A stretch of DNA of 64,000 bases from Dyadobacter psychrotolerans (GTDB lineage Bacteria; Bacteroidota; Bacteroidia; Cytophagales; Spirosomataceae), in assembly GCF_004349265.1 (NCBI RefSeq), contig NZ_SMFL01000001.1, forward strand, positions 496,001 through 560,000. Direction: 5' to 3'. This document shows, in pieces, positions 28,567 to 38,359 of the stretch. The notes below the pieces were generated by a model. It worked only from the letters and a program-made list of their open reading frames with translations. It was not told the origin of the DNA and ran no database searches. Each line of letters opens with the position of its first letter. Within the stretch, counting starts at the first letter, position 1. A program made the translations under genes and the position numbers.

Positions 28567-28774
28567 TGTCTTTAATTTAAATATGAGAGCCTATTTAAAA
28601 TTTATCTAATAACTTGTTTATGCTATTTTTTGGCTTCAACTGTGTTAAATTTTTCGTGATAGCTTGGGCTATCCTGCAAAATTTGCCTTATTTCGCCATG
28701 CGACGGTCGCTCAAAAAATGAGCGATAAACAATATTACAATCTAAATTCAAATAGACTTAAAACGACTTTAAAT
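28567..28774. other. spacer with hairpins inside the rpsP-rimM operon
   Basis: This gap carries GATAGCttggGCTATC (28658-28673) and TCGCTCA-a5-TGAGCGA (28707-28725). I see no reading frame or known RNA motif. It may hold a separate rimM promoter or an old repeat. Confidence 0.35.
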
Positions 28775-28813
28775 AAATATGAGTCTGCACGGTAAACCGA
28801 CAGACTCATATTT
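28775..28813 (-). terminator. terminator-like hairpin after rpsP
   Basis: AAATATGAGTCTG (28775-28787) pairs perfectly with 28801-28813 around a 13-nt loop, starting 18 bp after the rpsP stop. The U-tract on the reverse strand is short, so it may attenuate rather than stop transcription into rimM. Confidence 0.55.
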
Positions 28814-28831
28814 ATCAGGTTAAAGCTATTA

Positions 28832-29512
28832 TTATGCTTTTGGAGCTTCTTCGCCTTCTGCAGGGGCCTCTGTTTCGGGAGCCACAGCAACTGGTGCAGC
28901 CTCTTCAGCAGGCGTTTCCGCTGCCTCAGCAACAGTAGTTTCTTCCTCAACAGGAGCTGTTTCTTCGATCGGAGCTTCTGCAATTGTTTCTTCTTCCACA
29001 GCAGCAGTTTCTTCTACTTCAGCAACTTCTTCTTCTACTACTTCAGGAGCAGGAGGTGTGTTCTTTTTAGCAATTGCTTCTGCACGAGTCTGGTTCACTT
29101 TACGTTCAGCTTCCAGTTTCGCATTTCTCTCAGTTTCTTTCTTTTGAGATAATGAATCTGCTGCAGTCGCTTTACGATCTGTTTTCGATGACTTCCATTC
29201 TTCAAAACGTGTATCAGCAACTTCTTGCGTAATAGCGCCTTTAATAACACCAATCTGCAAATGCTTACGAAGCATTACACCTTCGTGCTGCAGGATTGAA
29301 CGTGCTGTATCTGTTGGCTGTGCACCTTTAAGCAACCAGTCAACAGCTTTTTCTGTTTCCAAAACGATGAAAGCAGGATTTGTACCCGGGTTGTAACTTC
29401 CCAATTTTTCGATGAAGCGACCATCACGTGGTGCTCTGGCATCTGCGACTACGATATCATAAATCGCTTTCTTCTTGCGTCCACGACGCGCTAACCTAAT
29501 TTTTACTGCCAT
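28832..29512 (-). CDS. rpsP: 30S ribosomal protein S16 with long acidic tail
   Basis: Residues 1-80 are the conserved S16 fold (MAVKIRLARRGRKKKAIYDI, DGRFIEKLGSYNPGTNP, GAQPTDTARSILQHEG). A further 145 residues follow: first a Lys/Glu-rich helical part (about 100-150), then a low-complexity Ala-Glu-Pro-Val tail to residue 226. E. coli S16 has 82 residues. Bacteroidota S16 proteins are commonly longer, but this tail is at the long end. The core sits in the 30S body, and the tail would project from the subunit. It heads the rpsP-rimM-trmD order. Confidence 0.95.
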   Translation of the reverse strand: MAVKIRLARRGRKKKAIYDIVVADARAPRDGRFIEKLGSYNPGTNPAFIVLETEKAVDWLLKGAQPTDTARSILQHEGVMLRKHLQIGVIKGAITQEVADTRFEEWKSSKTDRKATAADSLSQKKETERNAKLEAERKVNQTRAEAIAKKNTPPAPEVVEEEVAEVEETAAVEEETIAEAPIEETAPVEEETTVAEAAETPAEEAAPVAVAPETEAPAEGEEAPKA

Positions 29513-29604
29513 TATTGAATTTGTTATGATCGGGAACTCGTCCCTAAATTAAACAGGGTGCAAAGGTACAGGATATTATGCAATTTTTCATTCTTTGCTA
29601 ATAA

Positions 29605-29636
29605 AAAAAGGAAACCGGTTTCCCGATTTCCTTTTT
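29605..29636. terminator. terminator after the OmpA-like gene
   Basis: AAAAAGGAAA (29605-29614) pairs with TTTCCTTTTT (29627-29636), with an inner GGAAACCGGTTTCC palindrome. It lies 22 bp after the OmpA-like stop and is A/T flanked on both strands. Confidence 0.75.
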
Positions 29637-29657
29637 AGTATGCTTCACTCCGTTTTC

Positions 29658-31163
29658 TTATTTTCTGAAACCAGCCGGGTAAGAAGAACGAATTGTATTT
29701 TGTGGTAAAATTTTGATCTCAACACGACGGTTAGACTGTAAACCTTCAACAGTTGTGTTTTCTGCAACCGGGCGATATTCACCATAGTATTCGGTAAGGA
29801 TACGGCTTGGTTCAGCAAGACCTGCACGAATCAGGAATCTTTTTGCTGCGTCAACCCTGCGGCGGGATAGCGCTACGTTATAGCTGTCAGAAGCACGTGC
29901 ATCTGTATGACCAACCAATACGATGCGGCAGTTTGTACGCATGTTAAGCAATTCAACAACTTTGCTCAATGTTTCTTTTGAAGGATTGCGGATAATTGCT
30001 TTGTCAGTATCAAATTCTATGTTACTGAACAATGCTTCACATTCGTCTTTCGGCAGGTTGTTTTTAATTGCATCACGGATAATTTTATCAAGATCCATTG
30101 CAACACCACCTCCTGAAACAACACTTCCAAGCGGAGTATTAGGTTCTTTATCAAATAGATCAGCTACGCCGTCACCATCTGTATCTGTGTAAAGACGTGG
30201 ATCAACAGGTTTAGGCATGTTTGCTTTTGCAATTGAGTCTGCGTCATCCATTGTCGGGTTGTAAGGAACCGGGATAAGTGACTGTGGATTTGCCCAGCGA
30301 AGGTGGTAACGACCGCTAGCTGCGTCATATTTACCATCTTTTGCTCTTACTGCATTCTTACCCAACTTATAAGTCAAAGCAATTGATGCCATTCCCCATC
30401 CGTCATTTTTGGATTCACCTTTAACAAACGTCCAGATATTTGCCTGTGTCTGGTAGTCACTGATACTTCCAACCGTTGCATCCATCTTCTCAGTGTTTAC
30501 ATAGCTGTAAGTAAAGTCAGCACCAATATCAAAACGGGAACTCAATTCATAATGGATAGCAAGACCAGCCGGAACAACCCATTCGCGGGTATAAGTAGAT
30601 CCGTTACGTTCCCAGGTTCCGGCAGTTTTAGAACTACCATCTGTGTTGGTACTTACAGGCCAGTTAACTCCGGTTGCGGTGTTAACTGCATTAAGGTCGG
30701 TATGGTAATAAATAATACCACCCCCCAAATGCGCATCAACTTTCCATCTGCGCAATTTTTTGTATCCGAATAAAAGACGGTTGATGTTAACTGTTCCATC
30801 AATAGTTGCCTGAATAAATGAAGGGCTATTGAATGTTACATCATACGTTTTTAAGCTTGTTTCACTAAAATATCCCATTTTCGATCCACGAAGCTGTCCG
30901 TTATAACCAGTCAACTGTATACCAAAAATCGGCGACAATTGTTTGTTAACGGAAAGACCCCAGCCACCGGTTAGTTTCTCGTCCGGGCCAAGCTTGAAAT
31001 CATAAGTTTTGATATCTCCAAAAAATTTGGTGATACCACCATATCCCGTAATGGACCAGGTATTCATTTTATTGGGTCCGTCGTAGGTACGGTTTTGAGC
31101 AAAGGTGTCAAGGCTCGAAAGGAACAAACAAACTAAAGCAATGTAAAGATTCTTTTTCTTCAT
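29658..31163 (-). CDS. OmpA-family outer-membrane protein with peptidoglycan-binding domain
   Basis: The ATG at 31163 gives 501 residues with a signal peptide (MKKKNLYIALVCLFLSSL...FAQ). An upstream GTG is possible. An N-terminal beta-barrel-like region (about 25-290) is followed by a thrombospondin type 3-like calcium site (DTDGDGVADLFDKEP, about 325-340) and a C-terminal OmpA domain with VGHTDARASDSYNVALSRRR (about 420-440) and LQSNRRVEI. The OmpA domain binds peptidoglycan and anchors the outer membrane. The gene is a single unit ending in a strong terminator, next to rnpB. Confidence 0.88.
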   Translation of the reverse strand: MKKKNLYIALVCLFLSSLDTFAQNRTYDGPNKMNTWSITGYGGITKFFGDIKTYDFKLGPDEKLTGGWGLSVNKQLSPIFGIQLTGYNGQLRGSKMGYFSETSLKTYDVTFNSPSFIQATIDGTVNINRLLFGYKKLRRWKVDAHLGGGIIYYHTDLNAVNTATGVNWPVSTNTDGSSKTAGTWERNGSTYTREWVVPAGLAIHYELSSRFDIGADFTYSYVNTEKMDATVGSISDYQTQANIWTFVKGESKNDGWGMASIALTYKLGKNAVRAKDGKYDAASGRYHLRWANPQSLIPVPYNPTMDDADSIAKANMPKPVDPRLYTDTDGDGVADLFDKEPNTPLGSVVSGGGVAMDLDKIIRDAIKNNLPKDECEALFSNIEFDTDKAIIRNPSKETLSKVVELLNMRTNCRIVLVGHTDARASDSYNVALSRRRVDAAKRFLIRAGLAEPSRILTEYYGEYRPVAENTTVEGLQSNRRVEIKILPQNTIRSSYPAGFRK

Positions 31164-31221
31164 GGGAAACACCAGTTATGTGATTCAATTATTCACTTAA
31201 TTTTTATAATTCAAACAAAAA

Positions 31222-31630
31222 AAATAAGCCTGTAAGCCGGATTCTGTCTCCCAAACCGATTTGCATCGATACAGGACTTCTACCATTTATCCAGGATTCC
31301 GGTCGCCCGAAACCTCTAACGATCTACCCGTGTTAATGCTCTTTTTCAGAACGGAGACGAGTAGCCCCGCAAACTAACACCTATTTGATCTTTCAGCCCG
31401 TAAGGTTTACCGTGCCCCGTTGGTTACCCAAACAGGCGGTGGTCTCTTACTCCACCTTTTCACCCTTACCTCACACATAAAAAACATGCCAGGCGGTTTA
31501 ATTTTCTGTGGCACTTGCTGTCAGCCGGTCATCTCTGTCCTGCTGCCTTCCCGTTAGGAAGTACGGCACTCTGCGCTGCCCGGACTTTCCTCCCCGGCAC
31601 AAGGCCGCGGCGGTAGAACAGCTTATTCCT
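31222..31630 (-). ncRNA. rnpB: RNase P RNA
   Basis: Read on the reverse strand, this is a bacterial A-type RNase P RNA. The 5' end AATAAGC-TGT pairs with the 3' end ACAGGCTTATT to form P1. The conserved GAGGAAAGTCCGGGC core (P4 5' strand) follows near the 5' end, and GACAGAATCCGGCTTAC lies at the 3' end. Other invariant segments such as GGTAAGGGTGAAAAGG and AACGGGGCACGG are visible. A T-run follows the 3' end. It is the catalytic RNA that trims tRNA 5' leaders. The ends are accurate to a few bases. Confidence 0.93.
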
Positions 31631-31737
31631 TTCGCTTGACCACAAAGCTAAGAAATACTTTCCTTTGATTAGTAGTCAATATAGCATAAAAAGTAAAAAA
31701 ATATGACAAAACACTCGTTTTTAACATAAAATCTTAC

Positions 31738-33243
31738 TCACAAACTCTTTAAACCGTCAACACGTAAATTCACATTGCCTTGTGCAAAAACAACCGAATA
31801 AATGTGTTTGGGTGTAAGATAAACCTTATCCGGTACAATATCGGTAAGCGTCCCTTTAACCAGCACACCGTCAATTACTTTAAAGTTTGACAATGCCTTT
31901 TGGATCGTCTTTTTTGCGTCATTAATCTGCTCTCCGACGGGAAATACCATCCTGTTTTCCATCATCCTGCTAAATTGCCCCTGCAATAACCAGCCCGCTG
32001 TTTTAACAATCGTATTTTTTGTATCTAAATCGTAATCCAGCCCCTTTAAAGACAACTTCTGGCTAACCGGGTCATAATAAGGAATGCCTTTAAGGTATAT
32101 ATTACCACTGATGCTTCCTTTGAGTCCCGCTTTAATAATCAGTTTTTCATTTTGACCATACATTTCCACCGAAGTGACCTCTACATTATACTTACCTCCA
32201 AGAAAAGAAAACTTTTCTCCTGAAAATTTGGCCGTTGCCAGCCTTGCTGCCTCTTCATATGACACAAGACTGATCAACCCGATCTTAAAATCCTCCGGGA
32301 CTTTATTGACGATCTGCAGATCAGGAAGTTTTGGCATGGAAGATATTACGGGCTTGGTCGCAGAAGTGATGGTTTGCGTGTAACCTTTAATTCCGATTAC
32401 CGAACGTAATACATTATTCTTTGCCAGTAGAGGCGTCATAACAATAGCTGTTGGCTTGATTACCAACCAGGTATCAAACTCTTTTGCCAGCATCACCGGC
32501 TGATGGGCAAGCTGCCAGGCAAGCTCGACACTTTTCTTCAATTCAATATTGGAAGCTACCTGTTCGTCAATCGCTTTTGTTATTTTTTCAAAATTCTTAT
32601 TCAAGAGGCGACTCGCCATGCTTTTAATGGGGATATTGAATCCTGCCACTTTTACATTCGGATCGGTGATCCAATCGTAACTGTCAACATAAGTTTCCGA
32701 TTTCACCTGCCAGTTGGAGGCAAGGCCTATTTTTGAGATCAGGCGAATACGTATGGAGAACTCAGTATCCCTGTAGCCAGACATGGTTATACCAAGCGGA
32801 CTGATCTTATATCCCGCACTTACCCAGATCTTTAACGGAACTTCAAACAAAAACGAAGAGTCAATGGCAACAACTTTGATCGGGCTGATTTTCCAAACCT
32901 TTGCTTTCAAATTGTCATTATCATCATCCTCGTAGCTGTTGTCCTCATAAATCAACCCTTTGATCTTGGCGTTGATCTGGTTTTCCAATTCTGAAATTGG
33001 AATTTCTACCGGGACGTTAACGGCAGACAGATGTTTCTCATTCTGAATCTCTTTGTCCGAATATTTATATTCTTCCATAGGCGCCTTGGGCGATGTACTG
33101 GTAGAGCGGCATTGCCAGTTGCCCCAGGAGACAAATGCCAGTATAACAGCCAGTAACGGTTTGCTGATAAATTTATTTAATCTTGACAAGGGTTGCACCG
33201 TATCCGAATTTTTCCTTTTGAGCATCTTTATAAAACTGAACAT
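31738..33243 (-). CDS. DUF4403 family envelope protein
   Basis: This protein of up to 501 residues matches the DUF4403 pattern: an N-terminal hydrophobic segment, then long beta-rich repeats with an SDKEIQNEKHLSAVNVPVEIPISELENQIN start and a QLAHQPVMLAKEFDTWLVIKP centre. The function is unknown, and the family may bind lipids in the envelope. The longest frame overlaps the Smr gene by 71 bp. A TTG at 33186 would reduce the overlap to 14 bp and give a compact signal sequence ending at WQC. That Cys is preceded by Gln, so a lipoprotein call is not safe. The start is therefore uncertain. Confidence 0.78.
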   Translation of the reverse strand: MFSFIKMLKRKNSDTVQPLSRLNKFISKPLLAVILAFVSWGNWQCRSTSTSPKAPMEEYKYSDKEIQNEKHLSAVNVPVEIPISELENQINAKIKGLIYEDNSYEDDDNDNLKAKVWKISPIKVVAIDSSFLFEVPLKIWVSAGYKISPLGITMSGYRDTEFSIRIRLISKIGLASNWQVKSETYVDSYDWITDPNVKVAGFNIPIKSMASRLLNKNFEKITKAIDEQVASNIELKKSVELAWQLAHQPVMLAKEFDTWLVIKPTAIVMTPLLAKNNVLRSVIGIKGYTQTITSATKPVISSMPKLPDLQIVNKVPEDFKIGLISLVSYEEAARLATAKFSGEKFSFLGGKYNVEVTSVEMYGQNEKLIIKAGLKGSISGNIYLKGIPYYDPVSQKLSLKGLDYDLDTKNTIVKTAGWLLQGQFSRMMENRMVFPVGEQINDAKKTIQKALSNFKVIDGVLVKGTLTDIVPDKVYLTPKHIYSVVFAQGNVNLRVDGLKSL

Positions 33244-34153
33244 GCTGATGTTTGCTCAGCCTCCGGTGCAGTTCCGTACGAAGCACACCACTACCTGAAC
33301 CGTGAATAAATGTAATTTCTTCCATTCCGTTTGCAATGGCTCGTTCCAGACTGTTTTCGAATGTCGACAGCTGTATTTTTAGTATTGCATCATTTGACAG
33401 TCCTGAAAAATCTTTTTGTATCTTTTCAATATGCAGGTCAATCACATTACCTGGTTTTTCAGGAAGTGTTTTCAAGGTTTCTGCTCCGCCCATCATGCTG
33501 GTTCTCAGCGCATCAGAAAACCCGACATCTGTAACCGGCTCGTCTTTCTTCAAATTTTCTTCATCCAGCTGGTAGACAAATGCTTCCCTTCCCAATACCG
33601 GTGCCGGTCCTTTACTCTTATAAAACGACTGTGCCCGGCATTTCAGTTTTTTAACCAGCGACTGAGGCAAAGCAAACTTACCTTCTCTGTAATAAAGTAT
33701 TTTAAATTCAAAAGTGGGCCAAAGCTCAAAATCTTTCATCACCAACTCTGACAGCTTATAATAACTGCGTGGCTGCAAAGCTCCGGCAGCCAATCCCGTT
33801 TGGACCGATTGATCAACAGCAACTGCTGTAAAGGGTAAAATCCAGTCGGTGTTATTGATCAAATGAACGGTTACGGCCCGGTCGTTTACGGCAGCAAATG
33901 CCAGGTAAATTCCCTTTTCTGCAAAAACCGGTGAACGGGAAACAATCCTATCATTTTGGCTGCCAATCTTTTGTGTATCCTGTGGTTTAAGCCGTTGTGC
34001 CTCCATCGGTGAAATCGTAACGATTTCATTACGAAGCACCGGAATTCTGAACCCGTCCTCAATCTCAACTTCAACAACATTACCTGGTAAAAAAGCATAA
34101 ATGATACCTTCTTCCCGTCCATGAACCAATCTTACTTTATCTCCTATATTCAT
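33173..34153 (-). CDS. DUF2027 and Smr-domain protein
   Basis: The 326-residue protein starts with a small beta-barrel (MNIGDKVRLVHGREEGII), continues with the DUF2027 beta-sandwich (about 75-215), and ends with an Smr domain (about 245-326) showing VIDLHIEKI and FIHGSGSGVLRTELHRRL. Smr domains, known from MutS2, nick DNA or RNA. DUF2027-Smr proteins are characteristic of Bacteroidota and their role is unknown. No MutS ATPase part is present. It is followed directly by the DUF4403 gene, which overlaps its 3' end. Confidence 0.85.
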   Translation of the reverse strand: MNIGDKVRLVHGREEGIIYAFLPGNVVEVEIEDGFRIPVLRNEIVTISPMEAQRLKPQDTQKIGSQNDRIVSRSPVFAEKGIYLAFAAVNDRAVTVHLINNTDWILPFTAVAVDQSVQTGLAAGALQPRSYYKLSELVMKDFELWPTFEFKILYYREGKFALPQSLVKKLKCRAQSFYKSKGPAPVLGREAFVYQLDEENLKKDEPVTDVGFSDALRTSMMGGAETLKTLPEKPGNVIDLHIEKIQKDFSGLSNDAILKIQLSTFENSLERAIANGMEEITFIHGSGSGVLRTELHRRLSKHQHVQFYKDAQKEKFGYGATLVKIK

Positions 34154-34253
34154 TTTTGTCTGGCTTTTAGCAGTTAGCGGTTAGTCGCACTGCGGACCGT
34201 GATAAGCTTACACTGTAATTTCAAAATTACGTTAATTCTTTACTTAACTGTTC

Positions 34254-35234
34254 TTAAAAATATAATGGCTTTAAATCAATTCCTTTTTTACTGATCTGAA
34301 TTGCCGGTGCCGGTATTTTGATAGAATTAGCCATAAAACTAATGGTCCGGATGAATTTACTTTTTGTTTTAACTTTCGTCAGATCAATATCAAGTGATAA
34401 ATAATACTGACGGTAAGGCACATAGCCCATTTCCGCACTTCTGTGTTTTTCAGCAGAAACCATGTTATTGACTCCATAACCGACTGACAAACACAACCAT
34501 TTAGGCCATTTGCTATTCTTAAAAAAAGAACCCGGACTGGAGGATAACCAATACGTTTGTCCATTATAATCTTTCAGCCATCTTTCCGTATAACCCGAAC
34601 CTAAAAGTCCAGGCCGGGCAGCAGCAAGGGAGGTGTAATGAAACGAAAATTTAGGCTGAATACGAATTTCATCCCAAAGTGCCATTTGTCCAAAGAACAA
34701 TACAGAGCCGGTTACATTAGCAATCATATCTCCGGGAGAAAAACCATAGTCAGGTGAAAAACCATCCAGAATTTCAATGGGTGTTTGGAAAATAATTCCT
34801 GAAATAGTCCCATAAACCAACATTTGTTTTTTTGATATTCCGGTAGTTTTATAAATCGCGGCAGTGTGGCGGGCAATTTGGTAGGATGTGTAAACGTGCC
34901 CCATTTTGTCCATTTGAAGCCATTCATGGGAATCATCCTCAACTGTAAATTTAGTAAGCGGGTTTTTGTACCACGATTTACTTAAACCATAAATACTGCC
35001 CAAATACAAAACAGACTGTCCTGCAAAAATTCCCCGAAGCAATTTATAATTTGGCCTTTTATTAGCAGAAGTATCAATGCGGATGCTATCTGCCTGACCG
35101 ATTGCCGCAGAAACTGAGGATAGGAAAAACGATAATAAAATCAGAACAGAGAGAAAAAAAGATCTTTGACTTTTGTATCTAAAAAAATGAAATACAGAAC
35201 CTTCCGGATGTCTACTCTCCTTAGTATCCCCCAT
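34254..35234 (-). CDS. DUF2279 family exported protein
   Basis: The 326-residue protein has a cationic N-terminus and a signal-like hydrophobic segment (about 28-46, ending SAAIGQ). The DUF2279 core follows with KFTVEDDSHEWLQMDKMGHVYTSY and GFSPDYGFSPGDMIANVTG. DUF2279 proteins are predicted periplasmic or outer-membrane proteins of unknown function in Bacteroidota. The start overlaps the VWA gene by 14 bp, suggesting translational coupling. Confidence 0.8.
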   Translation of the reverse strand: MGDTKESRHPEGSVFHFFRYKSQRSFFLSVLILLSFFLSSVSAAIGQADSIRIDTSANKRPNYKLLRGIFAGQSVLYLGSIYGLSKSWYKNPLTKFTVEDDSHEWLQMDKMGHVYTSYQIARHTAAIYKTTGISKKQMLVYGTISGIIFQTPIEILDGFSPDYGFSPGDMIANVTGSVLFFGQMALWDEIRIQPKFSFHYTSLAAARPGLLGSGYTERWLKDYNGQTYWLSSSPGSFFKNSKWPKWLCLSVGYGVNNMVSAEKHRSAEMGYVPYRQYYLSLDIDLTKVKTKSKFIRTISFMANSIKIPAPAIQISKKGIDLKPLYF

Positions 35235-37296
35235 GGTACTTTCTTAATCCCCACTCGATTCCCAACAAGATTACCAGCAGGAAAAACAACCATTTCAAAT
35301 GGATAAGTTCGACCATCTCTTCGGTACTATCCAGACGGTCAGCGGGGCGGTTTTGTTTTAAATTTTTTACAAACTGTGAAAGAGAAGAAGGAGCAATAAA
35401 CGTTCCGCCGGTGTTGCCTGCCAGTTCACGAAGCAATCCAAAATCAGCGGTGGTATTGTTCATTTCAAGGTCAACATCTCTGATCACAAATTGTCCGCTT
35501 ACTTTTTCCTGTCCGCTTCTTAAAGCAGCAGTTGCCTGGAACTTGTAAACTCCCTCTGTAAGACCGCTGATGTTGAATCTTGGATTTTCAGCGGTGTGAA
35601 TATAGGAATATTGTTTTACCGCACCCTTTTCATCCGTTAAGGATAGCTTCACTTCCTGTCCGTAAATCTGTTCGTAAATGTCATTGTAGATTTCAGTTTG
35701 AAAAACCACTTCCTCTCCTGCTTCAAACTCAGCACGAACCGGATAAACCCTAAACTTACGTTTGTCTTCCCTGACTGAAAGTATTTGAATCAGCTTTTGA
35801 AAAAGGTTATCAACGACGTCCTGTTTTCCTGTCAAAGCATATTCTTCCTGACGCCACTGCCAAATTCCTTCCCCTGCAAGAACGGCGGTTTTTTGATCCA
35901 ACGCCGTATTTAAAACCAGCAAAGGCTTGTTTGTATTAAGCGTACCTACCTTTTGAAATAAGATTGGCTCTGTTCCGGAAGAAATATTGTAGTCACCAAA
36001 TGGAACGGAAAGCGGCGGAAGTCTTTCCAGAATTTTTAGGGCTTCTACATCCAGATTGAGCATCTGAAAAGAAGAATTAAAACGGGCCGTTACTTTATCA
36101 GTCTGACCGTTGGCAGTGTTGATCGTCAGGGACCGGTTTAATGTATTTACCAGTGGAACCGCCGACTGGTTGCCCAGGATATACCAGATCGGTGTTTTTG
36201 AATCCAGGTATTTGCGCACCAGCGGATTTCCCAAACCAAGAATATTCGGAACCTGATGCAGAATTACCAGGTCATAAGGTTTACTTGTTGCAGGCGGATT
36301 TGCTGAAATCGAAAGAATCTGGACATCGAGATCATAATTGTCGTTGCGCTCGATCAGACTTCTTAATGCCTTAATATCCGGATGAGGGGCGAGAGCCAGC
36401 AACAGAATATTCTGACGGCCATCGATGATGTCAATGTAAACATCCCTTTTGTTATTCCGCACAGTAGCTTCACCGGCAACCGCACCCAACTCAACGGTAT
36501 AATGTTGAACACCCTTTTGGCCGGATGAAGTTTTGAAATCGTAAGCTTTAAAAAAAGACTCGCGATCAATCAGAACCTGCTGAGTTTCGATAATTCGTCC
36601 GTTTTGTTTCAGCGAAACAGTTGTCCTTTTTCCGGCAAGCCCGTTGGCAACCAGCTCTGCCCGGACCGGAAACTCATTTCCCAGATAGGCAACCCGGTTA
36701 CTGACAACATTTTTTATGCTGAGATCCAGATCCGGAACCGTGTCACCGACAGCAAGTGTATTCACCTTAAACGGGTAACGCACAAAAGCCGGAGATACAC
36801 CTTCATTCACAATTCCGTCGGAAAGCAACACAACGTCTGTCAGGTTTCTTCCTTCAAAATTACTTTTGATTGTTTGCAGCAATCCCGACAAATCTGTCTT
36901 TTTCTTATCAAAACGAATGGAATCGGCGTTTTCAGTTTTAACTGCCTTATCCAGTGTCTGAATACTTACTTCAAATCCGGCAGCTGAAAGTTCGGCTGTG
37001 GCTCCTGCAAGTTCCTTGCTGATTGCCTGTCCATAATCTTTTACTGATTCTGAGTTATCAATAGCGAAAACCACTTTGGCTTTATCTACAGAAGTTTCCG
37101 TTTTCCTGATCAGCGGGCTTAGCAGCAAAAAACAAATGCAGGCTACCGTAAAACCCCTTAATCCTGCCAGGGCATAATTAAGCCTTTTGCTCCACGATGC
37201 CACCGGCTGATACAGCAGCCACGCATAGGCGGCTCCTGCAATCAGACAGAAAATGATAAACCAGTAAGGAGTTTGAAAAAGAAGTTCAGAACGCAT
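35221..37296 (-). CDS. membrane VWA-like protein
   Basis: The 691-residue protein has two N-terminal helices (about 8-30 and 42-62), a VWA-like domain with the metal-site motif D80-N-S-E-S84, several extracytoplasmic beta domains (about 195-560) and a C-terminal helix (about 668-685) near KWLFFLLVILLGIEW. A domain after residue 300 (NILLLALAPHPDIKALRSLIE) looks like the glutamine-amidotransferase-like fold often found in such proteins. The architecture resembles large Bacteroidota aerotolerance-type VWA proteins. The function is unknown. It is probably co-transcribed with the DUF2279 gene. Confidence 0.78.
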   Translation of the reverse strand: MRSELLFQTPYWFIIFCLIAGAAYAWLLYQPVASWSKRLNYALAGLRGFTVACICFLLLSPLIRKTETSVDKAKVVFAIDNSESVKDYGQAISKELAGATAELSAAGFEVSIQTLDKAVKTENADSIRFDKKKTDLSGLLQTIKSNFEGRNLTDVVLLSDGIVNEGVSPAFVRYPFKVNTLAVGDTVPDLDLSIKNVVSNRVAYLGNEFPVRAELVANGLAGKRTTVSLKQNGRIIETQQVLIDRESFFKAYDFKTSSGQKGVQHYTVELGAVAGEATVRNNKRDVYIDIIDGRQNILLLALAPHPDIKALRSLIERNDNYDLDVQILSISANPPATSKPYDLVILHQVPNILGLGNPLVRKYLDSKTPIWYILGNQSAVPLVNTLNRSLTINTANGQTDKVTARFNSSFQMLNLDVEALKILERLPPLSVPFGDYNISSGTEPILFQKVGTLNTNKPLLVLNTALDQKTAVLAGEGIWQWRQEEYALTGKQDVVDNLFQKLIQILSVREDKRKFRVYPVRAEFEAGEEVVFQTEIYNDIYEQIYGQEVKLSLTDEKGAVKQYSYIHTAENPRFNISGLTEGVYKFQATAALRSGQEKVSGQFVIRDVDLEMNNTTADFGLLRELAGNTGGTFIAPSSLSQFVKNLKQNRPADRLDSTEEMVELIHLKWLFFLLVILLGIEWGLRKYHGGY

Positions 37297-37408
37297 ATTT
37301 GGAACAGACAGTTGGCCGCGAGGCGATAGTCAATGTAGCAAGATACAGCAAAACTGTTTACGATTTACTGTGAATTGTGCGTTAACCGCTGTTTTACTTC
37401 CAGATATA

Positions 37409-38155
37409 CTAGGTCAGCATACCGCCATCTACCTGAAGAACCTGTCCTGTAATGTAACGGGAAAGATCAGATGCCAAAAATATACATGCGTCTGCAACTT
37501 CTTCCGGCTGTCCGCCACGCTTCATAGGAATGGATTGTTTCCAGTCTTCAGTTGCTTTTGAGTCAATTGCATCGGTCATTTCAGTTTCAATAAAACCCGG
37601 AGCGACTGCATTCGAACGGATATTTCTTGAACCTAATTCAAGTGCAATGGATTTGGTAAAACCAATAATTCCTGCTTTTGAAGCCGCGTAATTAGCCTGC
37701 CCGGCGTTACCACGAATACCAACAACAGATGTAATGTTGATAATTGAACCGCTTTTAGCCCGCATCATGCTTTTAGTAGCAGCTTTGGTCAGGTTAAAAA
37801 CCGATTTTAAATTGGTATTGATAACAATATCCCAGTTTTCTTCGCTCATACGCATCAGCAAACCGTCACGGGTTACACCTGCGTTATTGATTAATATATC
37901 CAGTTTACCAAAATCTGCCACTACGTCGGTTACCAGCTGATCGGCAGCCTGAAAGTTCGAAGCATCAGAACGATATCCTTTTGCTTTGATACCATATTGT
38001 TCCAGTTCCTGCGCTAGAGCCTCCCCTTTTTCTACGCTTGATAAATACGTAAAAGCCACATTTGCACCTTCTTGCGCCAGACGCAAAGCAATTGAACGGC
38101 CGATACCACGGGAAGCTCCGGTAACCAAAGCAACTTTATTTTCTACTAATTTCAT
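37409..38155 (-). CDS. fabG: 3-oxoacyl-ACP reductase FabG
   Basis: The 248-residue classical SDR has TGASRGIGRSIA (cofactor loop), NNAGVTRDGLL, catalytic Ser in INITSVVG and YAASKAG with the Tyr-Lys pair. The C-terminal VAPGFIETEMTD and ITGQVLQVDGGML are typical of FabG. It reduces 3-oxoacyl-ACP with NADPH in fatty acid synthesis. The close match across the whole length to canonical FabG features makes the specific call reasonable, although other SDRs can look similar. It stands alone, transcribed away from the small gene at 38360. Confidence 0.9.
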   Translation of the reverse strand: MKLVENKVALVTGASRGIGRSIALRLAQEGANVAFTYLSSVEKGEALAQELEQYGIKAKGYRSDASNFQAADQLVTDVVADFGKLDILINNAGVTRDGLLMRMSEENWDIVINTNLKSVFNLTKAATKSMMRAKSGSIINITSVVGIRGNAGQANYAASKAGIIGFTKSIALELGSRNIRSNAVAPGFIETEMTDAIDSKATEDWKQSIPMKRGGQPEEVADACIFLASDLSRYITGQVLQVDGGMLT

Positions 38156-38359
38156 CTGTTAAGTATTGAGATATTATATTCAAAGACACATCACTTCGTT
38201 TCATAATGTATCCGCCAAGGTGAATTACGATTGGCAAAAATAGAGTATTGTACAGAGACGGGCAAAAAAGAGATGGATGTAAATGCTCGTCACCTTGCAA
38301 AGCCGGGTAAAATTAAAATTTTTATGTAAATTCGGATAAGACCAAAACCAGAAGTGCTT

